A stretch of DNA of 64,000 nt from DASRBN01 sp035294305 (GCA_035294305.1 DATGLD010000012.1:62001-126000), one strand, 5' to 3'; shown: positions 17,293 through 26,182, counted from the first letter of the stretch. Program-made: numbers and translations. Notes: a model not told the origin generated them from the letters alone.

Positions 17293-17787
17293 ATGAAACC
17301 TGAAGATATCCTGTTTGGCCGTCGCATTCGCCAGAACCATGCTCTGGAGCATGCCACCATAACTGTGCTAAGCCGCATGGTACCGGATTTGCGTGTCAGC
17401 GCCCGTTCCAGTTCAAACGGCTTTATCATTTTCGGCGATGTCGATCTTGGGCAACTGCGCCGCGCCGTGGATGAGGCGCTGGCTCGCCTGCAGGCCGGTG
17501 AAGCGGAACTCGCCATCCACCCAAACTGTGGCACCAATCTTGTCGTTGGCATGTCGGTCATCACTATTGGAACGCTGCTTGGCATGACCTCCAGCCGCGC
17601 TCGCACGCGCATCGCCTCCACTGCCGCCTCCTCTCTAGCCGGATACGCGGCGGCTCGACCGCTGGGCGAATATGTGCAGAGGCATTTCACTACGCTGCCA
17701 GACCTTAAAGGGGTGCGTGTGACGGAGATCTTCCGCCGCAAAGTCCTGGGATTTACAATCGTCGAGGTACGTACCGTTCAGGAGTAA
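17293..17787 (+). CDS. DUF6391 domain protein
   Basis: A 164-residue protein with the blocks RIRQNHALEHATITVLSRM, SSNGFIIFGDVDLGQLRRAV and LAIHPNCGTNLVVGMSVITI, which are the signature of DUF6391, a family known from cyanobacteria and Chloroflexota. The last block opens a hydrophobic region (about 80-100) and a second follows at 114-128, suggesting weak membrane association. The His residues of HALEH and the HPNCGTN loop could bind metal. Function is unknown. It lies 55 bp after yggS and seven bases before the yggT gene, suggesting co-transcription. Confidence 0.8.
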   Translation: MKPEDILFGRRIRQNHALEHATITVLSRMVPDLRVSARSSSNGFIIFGDVDLGQLRRAVDEALARLQAGEAELAIHPNCGTNLVVGMSVITIGTLLGMTSSRARTRIASTAASSLAGYAAARPLGEYVQRHFTTLPDLKGVRVTEIFRRKVLGFTIVEVRTVQE

Positions 17788-17793
17788 GAAGAT

Positions 17794-18078
17794 ATGCTAG
17801 GTGTACCGCCAGATCATGGTATCGTGTACGCAATCATCGAGTATGGCATCTACGTGCTCATTTTCGCGCTACTCGTACGTGTAGTCGCCTCGTGGTTTCG
17901 TATCGATGAGCGCTACGCCATTATTCGTTTCCTCGCTAAACTGACCGATCCGTTCATCAAGCCCATTCGCCGCCTCGTGGGTTCGATAGGTGTAATCGAT
18001 TTCTCCTTTTTGATCGCCTGGTTTTTGCTGCTTACGATACAAATCCTGCTGCTGCAGGCGCTTCCTGCAGGCTGGTAG
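17794..18078 (+). CDS. YggT family membrane protein
   Basis: A 94-residue protein with two hydrophobic hairpins (about 13-31 and 66-90) joined by the signature ASWFRIDERYAIIRFLAKLT, DPFIKPIRRLV. The family (YlmG in Gram-positives and plastids) takes part in division or osmotic-stress functions, mechanism unknown. AGGAG overlapping the end of DUF6391 provides the ribosome site. It is followed within 12 bp by the DUF167 gene. Confidence 0.9.
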   Translation: MLGVPPDHGIVYAIIEYGIYVLIFALLVRVVASWFRIDERYAIIRFLAKLTDPFIKPIRRLVGSIGVIDFSFLIAWFLLLTIQILLLQALPAGW

Positions 18079-18089
18079 GCAGGCAAGAT

Positions 18090-18341
18090 ATGCGGTTGAG
18101 CGTGCGCGTCATTCCCCGCAGTAATAAGAATACGCTGGAGTGGGAGCAGGGGATACTGAAGGCAAGGTTAACGGCGGCGCCGGTGGATGGGGCCGCTAAT
18201 GAAGCCTTGATCGCGTTGCTCGCGGATCGTCTTAGCCTCCCGAAACGCAATGTAAGTATAGTCTATGGTCCAACAGGTCGCCAGAAAATCGTGGAGATTG
18301 TGGGGATGACGCTGGAGGAGGTTGAACAGAAATTAAGATGA
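18090..18341 (+). CDS. DUF167 (YggU) family protein
   Basis: An 83-residue small basic protein with the family blocks MRLSVRVIPRSNKN, LKARLTAAPVDGAANEALIA and LADRLSLPKRNVSIVYGPTG, RQKIVEI. The fold is a known small alpha/beta domain but its biochemical role is not defined. It is the last gene of the pgeF cluster and is followed by a GC hairpin with a T-rich tail. Confidence 0.9.
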   Translation: MRLSVRVIPRSNKNTLEWEQGILKARLTAAPVDGAANEALIALLADRLSLPKRNVSIVYGPTGRQKIVEIVGMTLEEVEQKLR

Positions 18342-18349
18342 GCGGGCCG

Positions 18350-18386
18350 GAGGGCGACCACCAGGGTGCGCCCTCATCCCTTTTAT
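18350..18386 (+). terminator. GGGCG-type repeat hairpin with T tail
   Basis: GAGGGCG (18350-18356) pairs with CGCCCTC (18369-18375) and is followed by ATCCCTTTTATT. Sequence GGGCGACCACCAGGGTGCGC belongs to a second dispersed family also seen at 22495, 45756 and 48151. Confidence 0.7.
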
Positions 18387-18390
18387 TCTC

Positions 18391-21165
18391 TTATCCCTGC
18401 ACTAAAAAGGTTCCTGCTGCCACACTGCTTTCCATATGGATAAAGCCACCTTGAGCTACATAGAGGATGAGCATCGCCTTATTGATGGGATTACCATCTG
18501 GCCCAAAAGCGATCTGCCCGCTTACCCCCTGGAAAGCATTCGGCCCATTGATTTGCGAAAGCGCCTGCTGCAAGCTGGCCGGCGTGATTTTCGAATTCGG
18601 CCCCTTCTGCAGGATGTTGGCGCTGGCATGCAGAATTGCCAGCATCGCATCATAGGAGAGCATGACATCATTGTCGGCCCGTGTGTAGCCGTAGGGGCTG
18701 CCGGTAATCGTCCGACCTTTCGGATTGAAGTACAGCGGATATTCCTGGAAGAACACAGGTTTCTGCGCTGTCAATTTCAGCACATCCCATTCATCAGGAT
18801 AGGCAAACGAGGTGAAGCGCAGGCGATCAAAGCCGGCGTGTGCTGTAGGCGGATAACCTCCCAATTCATAGAGCGCATCCCCCCCAAGTATCTGCAAGGT
18901 AGCGAACGGCCCCGAAGTGGGTAGATTTTGCAGCAGGACTGCCACATCGTTGGAATAGCCGGAAAAGTAGATCAGGTCGGGATTCTGGCTCAGAGCATTG
19001 TTTAAAAGTGAAGGTAAATTACTCGTCTGGCCTACGGTATAATGCTCAGTAACTACAATCCTGTTCCCGTCAGCTGTGAACTGCTTGCTAAAATCCGCTG
19101 CCAGCGTGCTGCTATATGGGTCATCAGGATCAACAAAGAGAGCGACATTCTTCGCGTGCAGCGTCGTCTCGGCATAGTGCGCCCCCACCACGCCCTCGAC
19201 GCTGTTCGGCGGGGCCACGCGGAAGAAGTAGGGCGATATATTGGTGAGCGAATCGGCGGACGCGGTTTGCGATACCATCGGGATATGCGCCGCACTCAGT
19301 ATTTTGACCGCCTCACTTGTGCGAGAGCTGAACGGCCAGCCCATGACCCCTACAATCGTGGCGTCTGAGTGGGCCGCTTTCACAATTTGCTGTGCTACAA
19401 GCGTTGCATAGGATGTCTGATTACCGGAGTTCGCGATTAGCAGGCGCACCAGCGTACCACCGAGCTTCACTCCATCATTGTATTCTTTTTGCGCGACATA
19501 GGCTCCCTGGAGATCATCGCGTCCCACGCCGACATTATCCCCTGAAATCATGGTGCCAATGATGATGGTAATATAGGGACTTCCTCCGCTAAGAACGCGT
19601 TGATCTTCAAGGTAGATCAAACTTTCAGCATCGCTTGTATCATTATTGACTTCCTGCTCCCACAGAGACATGGCATCAGCAATATCACCGTTCCGGTAGT
19701 CGGCAGCCGCCTGTGTTTTCAGGTACCCATAGCCGCTTGGCCGGCTAGAGTCGAAAGCCACGCTGCCGTCGCTGATGCCAATGATTTCACCATCGGGCGC
19801 TTTGAATCCCCCAATGCCGTTGGCCGGGGGTGTGTTGCTAATTCCTGGCGTCGGGGTCGGTGTAGTACCCGAAGTGATGTTTGTTCCTCGCCCGCGTACG
19901 AAGGACAGCGCGGCATAGGCGGCCAGGGCAATCAAGAAGATGACCAGGACGAATATCAGAAAATTGCGCCCGAAGTGGTTGCTGCGCTGTTGCCTCGGCT
20001 GGGGCGGTGGTGGGTAGTTGCTGACAGGCGCAGGCGCATATGCTTGAGATTGATTCACCGGTGGTAGCGGCGTTAAAGGTGCGGGTTGCGGCGATCTGGC
20101 CTGCGCAGGCGAGTTTGCGCCGCCGGCAACTCCAACAGCCGCAATCGGCCCCGATGCTCCCAGCGTGTAGCTGCTAATATTTCCCGAGACGCCGAAGCGC
20201 TTGTAGAGGATATCATCGATATCGCGTTTCATGGCGGTCGCGCTCTGGTAGCGTTGCGTGATGTCGTTATTGAGGGCACGCGAGAGGACGCGCTCGGTCT
20301 CCGGCGATATCTGGGGGTTCAGCGTGCGCGCCGGCGGATAGGAAAAGGGCGCGTAATCACGCGGATCGCGGTTGGTCAGGATGTGATGCAGTGTAGCGCC
20401 AAGCGCGTACAGGTCGGAACGCGGGTCCGCGTTGCCTTGATATTGTTCGGGCGGCGCGTAGCCGGGGGTGCCGAGCGCTGAGGTCTGCTTGCGCCTGGCA
20501 TTGCGCGCAGCATCGGCGCGCGCGATGCCAAAATCGACCAGGTGCGCCCTTTTATCTTTCGAACCGATGATGATATTGGCGGGCTTGATGTCGCGGTGGA
20601 CGACGGGCGGCGTTTGTTGAGCCAGGTATTCAAGAACATCCAGCACCTGGGAAGCATAACCGAGCGCTTCACGCTCCGGTATCGGCTTCTTGAGACGCTC
20701 CAGGCGTTGTTCCAGGTTTTCCCCCTCTACATATTCCTGCACCATGAAGTAGTGTGAGCCTTCCTGAAAGCTGTCGGTGACGTTAGGGATCAGGGGATGA
20801 TCGAGGTGAGCCAGCGTAGTGACTTCGCGTTTGAAATTGCGCTCGTCTTCTTTAAATTTGGCCGGATCGCTGTTATCGGAGATGAGTTCTTTAATGACAA
20901 CTGGCTTATTGTCCAGGCGCTTATCGGTCGCGACCATGGCAGCGCCCATGCCGCCTTCGCCCAGAATCTTCGTGATGACGTAGCGGCCACCTTGTAGGGG
21001 GGTTCCAATAGTGAGCGCGCGAGAGGTGCCCCTGGTGCCCCCAGTCGTTCCACCTACGGTCACAGTGCCGGCGGTAAGCGGTGCGGACTGTTTCAATGCC
21101 ATACCGCAATTAGCGCAGAAATCCGCGTCGGGGCGATTTTGATATTTACAATTGGGACATTCCAT
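18391..21165 (-). CDS. Receptor Ser/Thr protein kinase with ABC binding-protein-like exterior
   Basis: The ATG at 21165 follows GGAGAGGG and gives 924 residues. Residues 1-22 form a zinc ribbon (CPNCKYQN...CANCGMAL). The kinase spans about 61-320: glycine loop LGEGGMGAAM, Lys92, HRDIKPAN (Asp192), DFG 211-213, and APPEQY for the APE. A Pro/Gln-rich linker precedes one transmembrane helix (401-423). The exterior has a short TPR-like segment and then a Type 1 periplasmic binding domain (about 545-910; TMISGDNVGVGRDDLQGAYV, IVGVMGWPFSSRTSEAVKIL) of the branched-chain amino acid receptor type. Ligand sensing outside coupled to phosphorylation inside is inferred. Confidence 0.93.
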   Translation of the reverse strand: MECPNCKYQNRPDADFCANCGMALKQSAPLTAGTVTVGGTTGGTRGTSRALTIGTPLQGGRYVITKILGEGGMGAAMVATDKRLDNKPVVIKELISDNSDPAKFKEDERNFKREVTTLAHLDHPLIPNVTDSFQEGSHYFMVQEYVEGENLEQRLERLKKPIPEREALGYASQVLDVLEYLAQQTPPVVHRDIKPANIIIGSKDKRAHLVDFGIARADAARNARRKQTSALGTPGYAPPEQYQGNADPRSDLYALGATLHHILTNRDPRDYAPFSYPPARTLNPQISPETERVLSRALNNDITQRYQSATAMKRDIDDILYKRFGVSGNISSYTLGASGPIAAVGVAGGANSPAQARSPQPAPLTPLPPVNQSQAYAPAPVSNYPPPPQPRQQRSNHFGRNFLIFVLVIFLIALAAYAALSFVRGRGTNITSGTTPTPTPGISNTPPANGIGGFKAPDGEIIGISDGSVAFDSSRPSGYGYLKTQAAADYRNGDIADAMSLWEQEVNNDTSDAESLIYLEDQRVLSGGSPYITIIIGTMISGDNVGVGRDDLQGAYVAQKEYNDGVKLGGTLVRLLIANSGNQTSYATLVAQQIVKAAHSDATIVGVMGWPFSSRTSEAVKILSAAHIPMVSQTASADSLTNISPYFFRVAPPNSVEGVVGAHYAETTLHAKNVALFVDPDDPYSSTLAADFSKQFTADGNRIVVTEHYTVGQTSNLPSLLNNALSQNPDLIYFSGYSNDVAVLLQNLPTSGPFATLQILGGDALYELGGYPPTAHAGFDRLRFTSFAYPDEWDVLKLTAQKPVFFQEYPLYFNPKGRTITGSPYGYTRADNDVMLSYDAMLAILHASANILQKGPNSKITPASLQQALSQINGPNAFQGVSGQIAFGPDGNPINKAMLILYVAQGGFIHMESSVAAGTFLVQG

Positions 21166-21463
21166 TACTTTGCCCTCTCCAATATCGGGATTGAGACGAA
21201 TTTGCAGGGCCATCAAAGTATGGGACGCATCTGCCCTGTTTGTCTCAGCAGGTTACAAGATTATACCTTGTTTCTTCATAAGAGTCGAGCGTTTTGAATG
21301 CATTCAGGAGCTCATTTAAGCTACACATACTCGTGCAATCGCTCCTACACACGTAATATACGCAAAGTGAAGGCAAAAGTTCAGCGCGGGTCGGTAGGTG
21401 GGAAGGCACAGCAAGGGGTAGAACCTGACTGTGGATTGGATGAAATGATATGGTTCATACGAG

Positions 21464-21535
21464 GCCGATAAATCGGCGCTGGGCGGGGTCAACCTGCCCC
21501 TACGAGCAGTAGGGGCAGGTTGACCCCGCCCAGCG
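21464..21535. repeat. GCCGAT repeat followed by 27-bp perfect hairpin
   Basis: GCCGAT-AA-ATCGGC (21464-21477) leads into 27-bp perfect arms at 21477-21503 and 21509-21535 with loop GAGCA. The arms carry the GTAGGGGCAGG edge seen in other repeats here. It lies in the 380-bp gap between the receptor kinase and the small membrane gene, which otherwise shows no gene. Confidence 0.85.
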
Positions 21536-21598
21536 TTGCGGGATGACCGGAGTAATTTCTTCAACTCCATCATCCGGTTCCAGCAACTCGTACCCTGA

Positions 21599-22051
21599 TT
21601 ATAGATGCTGGCAGCGCAGCGAAATGATACCGGGGGCGAAATGATTTGCTTTCTGCAAGTATTCTTGCTCGTTTGCCTCGATCATCAGCTTGTGCATAAC
21701 CACTACATCACCATCAGGCAGTGGCTCCGCGGGTTGCAGGCAAAGCTCCATTACTGCGCAGCCGCGCTCATAGACCTTAACCAGTCCACCAGAACCGGGA
21801 ATGCGGTACACGCGATTGTCTATGGATGGACTTGAGACTTCCAGATATCCAAACTTAATCAGTTGCTGGTACTGGTTCTCTGAAAGCATTTCCCGCAGCA
21901 GAGCCTTGGCTCGACTTTCAGCCGAGAGGTGCTCGCTTACCGATTCGCGAAATCGCCCCACGCGACCATCAGGTGTCTGCGAGAGATAGTAGATTGCCAG
22001 GAGCAGGAACAGCAGCCAGATACCAAGGAACAGGCTAAGAGTTGTTAACAT
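21599..22051 (-). CDS. Small membrane-anchored protein of unknown function
   Basis: A 150-residue protein not recognised. Residues 4-24 are a single transmembrane helix (SLFLGIWLLFLLLAIYYLS), then a soluble domain follows. The stretch ALLREMLSENQYQQLIKFGY is helical and the rest looks beta-rich, with a single SGGLVKVYERG hairpin and one Cys pair (CAVMELC). It starts 14 bp after the 81-residue gene upstream, so the two are almost certainly co-transcribed. It is probably a cytoplasmic-membrane protein with a cytosolic domain; the orientation is inferred from the positive residues after the helix. Confidence 0.7.
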   Translation of the reverse strand: MLTTLSLFLGIWLLFLLLAIYYLSQTPDGRVGRFRESVSEHLSAESRAKALLREMLSENQYQQLIKFGYLEVSSPSIDNRVYRIPGSGGLVKVYERGCAVMELCLQPAEPLPDGDVVVMHKLMIEANEQEYLQKANHFAPGIISLRCQHL

Positions 22052-22065
22052 CTCCGTTTAACTCC

Positions 22066-22311
22066 TTAGCCTCCTACGACGCGAGGTACCATCACAATCT
22101 GCTCGGCAGTGCGGTCGAACTTCTCAATACGCTCTACAGTTTTACCTGGCTCTACCTTAAAGGCAGTAGCTCCACGCGCGCGCTCTTCATTGAAGATGCG
22201 CTCAGCTTCTCGGATAGCCGCTACGGCTTCTGGATCGTGCGATTCGACCTTGCTAAGATCCCATTCGACTCGCTCGTCGCCGCGACGGGACATGACCCGC
22301 AGCATACCCAT
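22066..22311 (-). CDS. Small protein ending in Gly-Gly, unknown function
   Basis: An 81-residue protein with the start MGMLRVMSRRGDERVEWDLS, a helix-forming centre (PEAVAAIREAERIFNEERAR) and a C-terminus ending MVPRVVGG. Not assigned to a family by me. AAGGAG is seven bases before the ATG. The terminal di-glycine after a short flexible stretch resembles ubiquitin-like or sulfur-carrier modifiers in outline only; no E1-like enzyme is near. The alternative is simple chance at the C-terminus. A TTGACT/TATGCT promoter lies about 107 nt upstream. Its partner gene follows directly. Confidence 0.7.
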   Translation of the reverse strand: MGMLRVMSRRGDERVEWDLSKVESHDPEAVAAIREAERIFNEERARGATAFKVEPGKTVERIEKFDRTAEQIVMVPRVVGG

Positions 22312-22423
22312 GGTCTAACTCCTTCTTCTGTACGAGCTTCTGAAGCTCATCCATCGAGTACAACCCCTGCCTTCGTTTGCTCCACCCTCTCCATCCACCC
22401 ACCCGCACAATGGGGATAGAATC

Positions 22424-22453
22424 AGCATAGCATGCTTTACCTAAAAGAGTCAA
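22424..22453 (-). promoter_or_regulatory. Minus-strand promoter of the small gene pair
   Basis: Read on the minus strand, TTGACT (22453-22448) and TATGCT (22429-22424) are 18 bp apart. The predicted start near 22418 gives a leader of roughly 107 nt to the ATG at 22311. Confidence 0.5.
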
Positions 22454-22494
22454 GGGCAACGGCGACGAAAAATGGGAAAGGAATCGGCCAGGGG

Positions 22495-22519
22495 AGGGGC
22501 GCACCCTTGTGGCCGCCCT
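22495..22519. repeat. GGGCG-CACCCTTGTGG-CGCCC repeat
   Basis: GGGCG (22497-22501) pairs with CGCCC (22514-22518). The loop CACCCTTGTGGC is the complement of the loop in the 18350 and 48151 copies. It lies directly after the histidine kinase gene on its transcript and may end it. Confidence 0.65.
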
Positions 22520-22534
22520 TACTCTGACCCTGGC

Positions 22535-24685
22535 TTATGATAGCAATCCGGGCAGCGTAAATGTAAACACACTTCCCTGCCCAGGCGCGCTTTCAACCGC
22601 CACCTGCCCGCCATGCAACTCCACTATCATCTTCACAATCGCGAGTCCTAGACCCTGGCCGCCTGAGCGACTGGCCTCGGCCGGCATCACCTGGTAGAAG
22701 CGCTCAAAAATGTGCTGCTGGTGTTCGGGCGCAATGCCGTAGCCTGTGTCACGAATCTCTACCTCCACCACTTTTTGCTGCTCTTCCGGCGAGTCTGGAG
22801 GGGTTCTGGAAATAATTCGTGCTGAGATAGTCACATTCCCTCCCTGGGGTGTAAAGCGTAGAGAATTGCTCAAGAGGTTGCGCAGTACTTGCTGAATGCG
22901 AACCGGATCGGCGTAGATGGGGGGAAAATCATAGGCAATATCGACGTTGATGTTGATCGCATTGTCGCTGGCCATCAGCTCGAGTTCTTCAACGGCGTTG
23001 GCCACAATTTCTCGGATATTGGTCAGTTCGCGGTTCAAACGCATTTGCCCGGCATCCGCCCGCGACACGAGTAGCAGGTCTTCCACAAGCGCATAGAGAT
23101 GTTCGCTGCCGGCACGCGCGCGCTGCAAAAAATCACGCTGCTGCTCATTAAGTTCGCCCGCGATACCCGTCAGGGTAAGATCGAGGTAGCCGTTGATGGC
23201 GTTGAGCGGCGAGCGCAGTTCGTGCGTGATCATCGACAAGAAGTTGGCCTTCATGCGTGTGGCGTCGCGAATGGCCGTCACATCGCGTGCTATCATCAGG
23301 CAGAGCGATTTGCCGGCGCTAGAAATGGGCGTGAGACTGAGACCCAGCGAACGTGAGACTCCCGCAATGGCCAGGTCGATCTCGATGTAGGACAGGGCGC
23401 ACTGTTCCTGGATAGCGCGCTGGATCATACATTTCTCGCGGCTTACCTCGCAGGCGTTCTCGTCGTCGCAGCCCAGCAGTTCCAGGCATTCCATACCGAC
23501 GATCTGCTCCGGCTCCATGCCAAAAATGCGGCCAAAAGCGGCATTCACTTCCAGAAAACACCCGTTGTCACCGGTGATGGCGATGCCGTCTGAGCTTTCC
23601 GCCACGATGGCGCGCAGTTGCTCCTGGTCGCTGCGCACGCGCTGAAATAGTTCCACATGTTCGAGCGCCGCCGCCGCCATATTGCTGAGATTGCGTACCA
23701 GGCGCAGCTCTTCGCTCGTGAAAGCCTGCCGCCTGCGCAACAGAATCACCCCATACAGCATGTTCCTGGAAACGAAAGGCGCGGCCAGTTCCGCGCAATC
23801 AAAGCGGGCCACGGGAGCGGCGCTTTCACCAGGCAGGAATTTGACCGGGCCATGCAGCATGGGATGGCGATGTTCGGCAGCCCATGAAGCTAACGAGCTT
23901 TCCATCGGCACGGTGATTTTTTCGAGCGCCACATCTCCAATCGTCACAATAAAGCCACAGTCAGTGCTGCCATTATCACCGGCATCCTCGACGACCGAAA
24001 GTTCGGCGACCGGAAGAAGCTCCTGCGTGCGCTCCGAGAAACGGTATAGAATGACCTGCTGGCAAGGAACCAGGCGCTGGGTGTCAACCAGGATCGTGCG
24101 GTACAGGTCATGCGCTTCTAGCTGAGTAGTGATGCCGCGCGAAAGGTCCAGCAGCATCTCCAACTGGTTGGCCTGGCGCAGGGCTAACTCTGCCTGGCGA
24201 GCATTAGTGATGGCGAGAACGGCCTGCTCCGCGAAGACCGTTAGCATATGCAGTTTTTTCTGGCTGAAGGCATTGATTTCGCGGCTGCTGGCGGTCAGCG
24301 TGCCAATGAAGTTCTCTCTATCGATTAAAGGCGCGCACACCATGGAGCCAACAGGGATGCGACCTAGACGTTTGAAACGAGGATCAAGCCGCACATCGTT
24401 GATGATCAACGCTTCGCGATGCTCAGCCACCCAACCGGCCACGCCCTCGCTGATGCGAAAACGGGTGCGGCGTGGTTTGCGCCCATGCTGCAAGGCGGCA
24501 AGTGTGACCAGCGCGGTTCCTGTCGCATCTAGTAGTGCCACCGAACAATTGCTTACCCCCAGGATAGCGCCCGCATTCTGTACAATTTTTTGCAAAACAT
24601 CGACCATTTCCTGTGATTCACCGTCAATAGAGGTGGCACCATCACGAGCCTGGCGCTCATAAAGAGATGAGATGTGAGCAGTCAT
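22535..24685 (-). CDS. GAF-GAF-PAS sensor histidine kinase
   Basis: A 716-residue soluble sensor kinase. Two GAF domains (about 25-170 and 175-345) are followed by a PAS domain (about 350-470, with two Cys in ELLGCDDENACEVSREKCMI). The phosphoacceptor is His488 in FLSMITHELRSPLNAINGY. The HATPase domain has N-box VLRNLLSNSLRF, G1 RDTGYGI and G2 GGQGLGLAIV. There is no transmembrane segment or receiver domain, so it probably senses a small molecule or redox signal in the cytosol and passes phosphate to an unlinked response regulator. The Cys-rich PAS loop (GCDDENACEVSREKC) resembles metal- or redox-binding sites in other PAS domains, by inference. Confidence 0.92.
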   Translation of the reverse strand: MTAHISSLYERQARDGATSIDGESQEMVDVLQKIVQNAGAILGVSNCSVALLDATGTALVTLAALQHGRKPRRTRFRISEGVAGWVAEHREALIINDVRLDPRFKRLGRIPVGSMVCAPLIDRENFIGTLTASSREINAFSQKKLHMLTVFAEQAVLAITNARQAELALRQANQLEMLLDLSRGITTQLEAHDLYRTILVDTQRLVPCQQVILYRFSERTQELLPVAELSVVEDAGDNGSTDCGFIVTIGDVALEKITVPMESSLASWAAEHRHPMLHGPVKFLPGESAAPVARFDCAELAAPFVSRNMLYGVILLRRRQAFTSEELRLVRNLSNMAAAALEHVELFQRVRSDQEQLRAIVAESSDGIAITGDNGCFLEVNAAFGRIFGMEPEQIVGMECLELLGCDDENACEVSREKCMIQRAIQEQCALSYIEIDLAIAGVSRSLGLSLTPISSAGKSLCLMIARDVTAIRDATRMKANFLSMITHELRSPLNAINGYLDLTLTGIAGELNEQQRDFLQRARAGSEHLYALVEDLLLVSRADAGQMRLNRELTNIREIVANAVEELELMASDNAININVDIAYDFPPIYADPVRIQQVLRNLLSNSLRFTPQGGNVTISARIISRTPPDSPEEQQKVVEVEIRDTGYGIAPEHQQHIFERFYQVMPAEASRSGGQGLGLAIVKMIVELHGGQVAVESAPGQGSVFTFTLPGLLS

Positions 24686-25292
24686 GAGCTTCCTTCCACC
24701 GTTTATCTTTGCGCTACGTGGCTATTTGTACATTCTGCATAGCATTGCATTCTTTTTATTCTTATTCGGCATAGAGAGCAGAATCTGAAATCAATAGGGC
24801 CGAATATAAAGCAGTATTGGGCTAAGTATAGCATGATCGATGAAGCGCGGGAGAAGGGGTAAGTAAGATGGGCTATGAGTTATAGAGCTGCTATCAGGGT
24901 TTTCCGGTCATCTCTGTACGGTTTGGAGAGTAAAAAATGGTGAAAAATAGTCGGTCTCAGCCGTACAAAATATTCTCATAAAAGGCATGACAACTGGCCG
25001 AGCTATCGTGTATGCTTGAGAAGGTGATGTCGAACGTATGTTCTTGTGGGGGAACAGGAAACTTCTTCCCGGCTTTGACATCACCCCTTATACGCCTGTG
25101 CAGTGGTATGCCCTGGAGCGCGTCCTCGTAGTTTTTCCCCTGTTGTTCCTGCGCTAGCAGGCTGGTCTGGTTCCTGTGAATAGCTCTTGTAGAAAGGAGG
25201 AAAAGTAACCAACCGCTTGACATACTGATTGATAAACAAATGAAAAGCCCCCTCTCTGCTGACAGAGAGGGGAGAGAAAGGACAACATCAAA
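24686..25292. other. Long intergenic region with a leader hairpin
   Basis: About 600 bp between the divergent histidine kinase and the secreted protein, with no convincing gene on either strand. CCCCTCTCTG-CTGA-CAGAGAGGGG at 25249-25272 is a perfect 10-bp hairpin 20 bp before the secreted protein start and would fold in its mRNA leader. TTGACA at 25217-25222 has no good -10 partner. Confidence 0.6.
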
Positions 25293-26117
25293 ATGCTGAA
25301 ATCGAAACCAATCATTTTGACTGTCATTGTAGTAACGTTTCTGCTTGCGTTTGCGTTCACATTGGAAACGCCTCACACGCAAAAAGTAGACGCGAAACCC
25401 ACCCTCACTGATTGTACTAGTGGATGCTATGCTTGGTTTGCGTGGGACGGTACAACATATGGCGGAGCTGGAGTTATGGAAATGGCGGGTTCGGGAATGG
25501 CTCTTCATAACTCGACCGCATACTTTCAGAGATGGGCAGGTTTTTGGGGACTTACTCAAGAAGCAGACGGACATGGTGCTATACATATCGGTGAAGAGGT
25601 AGATCAACCGTATTCTGGAGTGTGCAACAGGTATTGGCCCTATAAGGCACAATACTACTACATCCAGGCATGGGATGTAAACAATGAAAGCATTAGCCGG
25701 ACGTGTGTAGCTATGGACAATGCGAACGTTAATAAGTACAGCAATATACAACTAGCCCCTTATGTTTCAAATGGAGGGGGTATGCAGGCACAAATATGGG
25801 GATGGGATGGCCAGCACGTTGTAGACAGTATACCCTATTCCAGTGGCGCGTTGCATAGCTGGTCATCAATGGGAATGCAAGAGGAAATATTCGACAAGAT
25901 ACAAGGCTACGAAGTATGGGGAGCTTACAATACCGGTTGGCAATGGCTTAATGGCAACGGAAGTTACATCTATCAAGACCGTAACCAGGACATTCTCTCT
26001 AAAGAAAACCCACCTCAAATGTACTGGTTATCGGGGTATACACCACCACAGTATCCTGGCGGATTGGGTATCACCTGTGACTATGACGGGGGTACTAGCT
26101 GTACTCATGGCAGCTAA
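25293..26117 (+). CDS. Secreted protein of unknown function
   Basis: A 274-residue protein with a classical signal peptide (basic MLKSK, hydrophobic 7-24) and a mature part rich in Trp, Tyr, Gly and Asn. Six Cys are visible in the mature part, including CTSGC at about residues 41-45 and CDYDGGTSC near the end, suggesting disulfides outside the cell. No family was recognised. Blocks of Trp and aromatic residues (WAGFWG, IWGWDGQ, WGAYNTGWQWLNGNGSY) suggest a beta-rich carbohydrate- or surface-binding fold, an inference only. Base use is more A/T-rich than neighbouring genes, which may point to transfer. AAAGGA precedes the start and a strong terminator follows. Confidence 0.8.
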   Translation: MLKSKPIILTVIVVTFLLAFAFTLETPHTQKVDAKPTLTDCTSGCYAWFAWDGTTYGGAGVMEMAGSGMALHNSTAYFQRWAGFWGLTQEADGHGAIHIGEEVDQPYSGVCNRYWPYKAQYYYIQAWDVNNESISRTCVAMDNANVNKYSNIQLAPYVSNGGGMQAQIWGWDGQHVVDSIPYSSGALHSWSSMGMQEEIFDKIQGYEVWGAYNTGWQWLNGNGSYIYQDRNQDILSKENPPQMYWLSGYTPPQYPGGLGITCDYDGGTSCTHGS

Positions 26118-26135
26118 TGTTCAAGGGCTTGCTGG

Positions 26136-26168
26136 AACCTGAGTGACTAAGAAGGTACTCAGGTTTTT
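26136..26168 (+). terminator. Rho-independent terminator of the secreted protein gene
   Basis: AACCTGAGT (26136-26144) pairs perfectly with ACTCAGGTT (26157-26165), followed by more T (TTTTT in all). Confidence 0.85.
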
Positions 26169-26182
26169 AAAGTTTCAGTATC

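Noticed and set aside
22253..22504. An 83-codon minus-strand frame upstream of the Gly-Gly protein gene
   Set aside because: It overlaps the predicted promoter and ribosome site of that gene and has no ribosome site itself.
24957..25751. A 264-codon minus-strand frame over the intergenic region and the secreted gene
   Set aside because: No family features or ribosome site; the opposite strand has a signal peptide, ribosome site and terminator.
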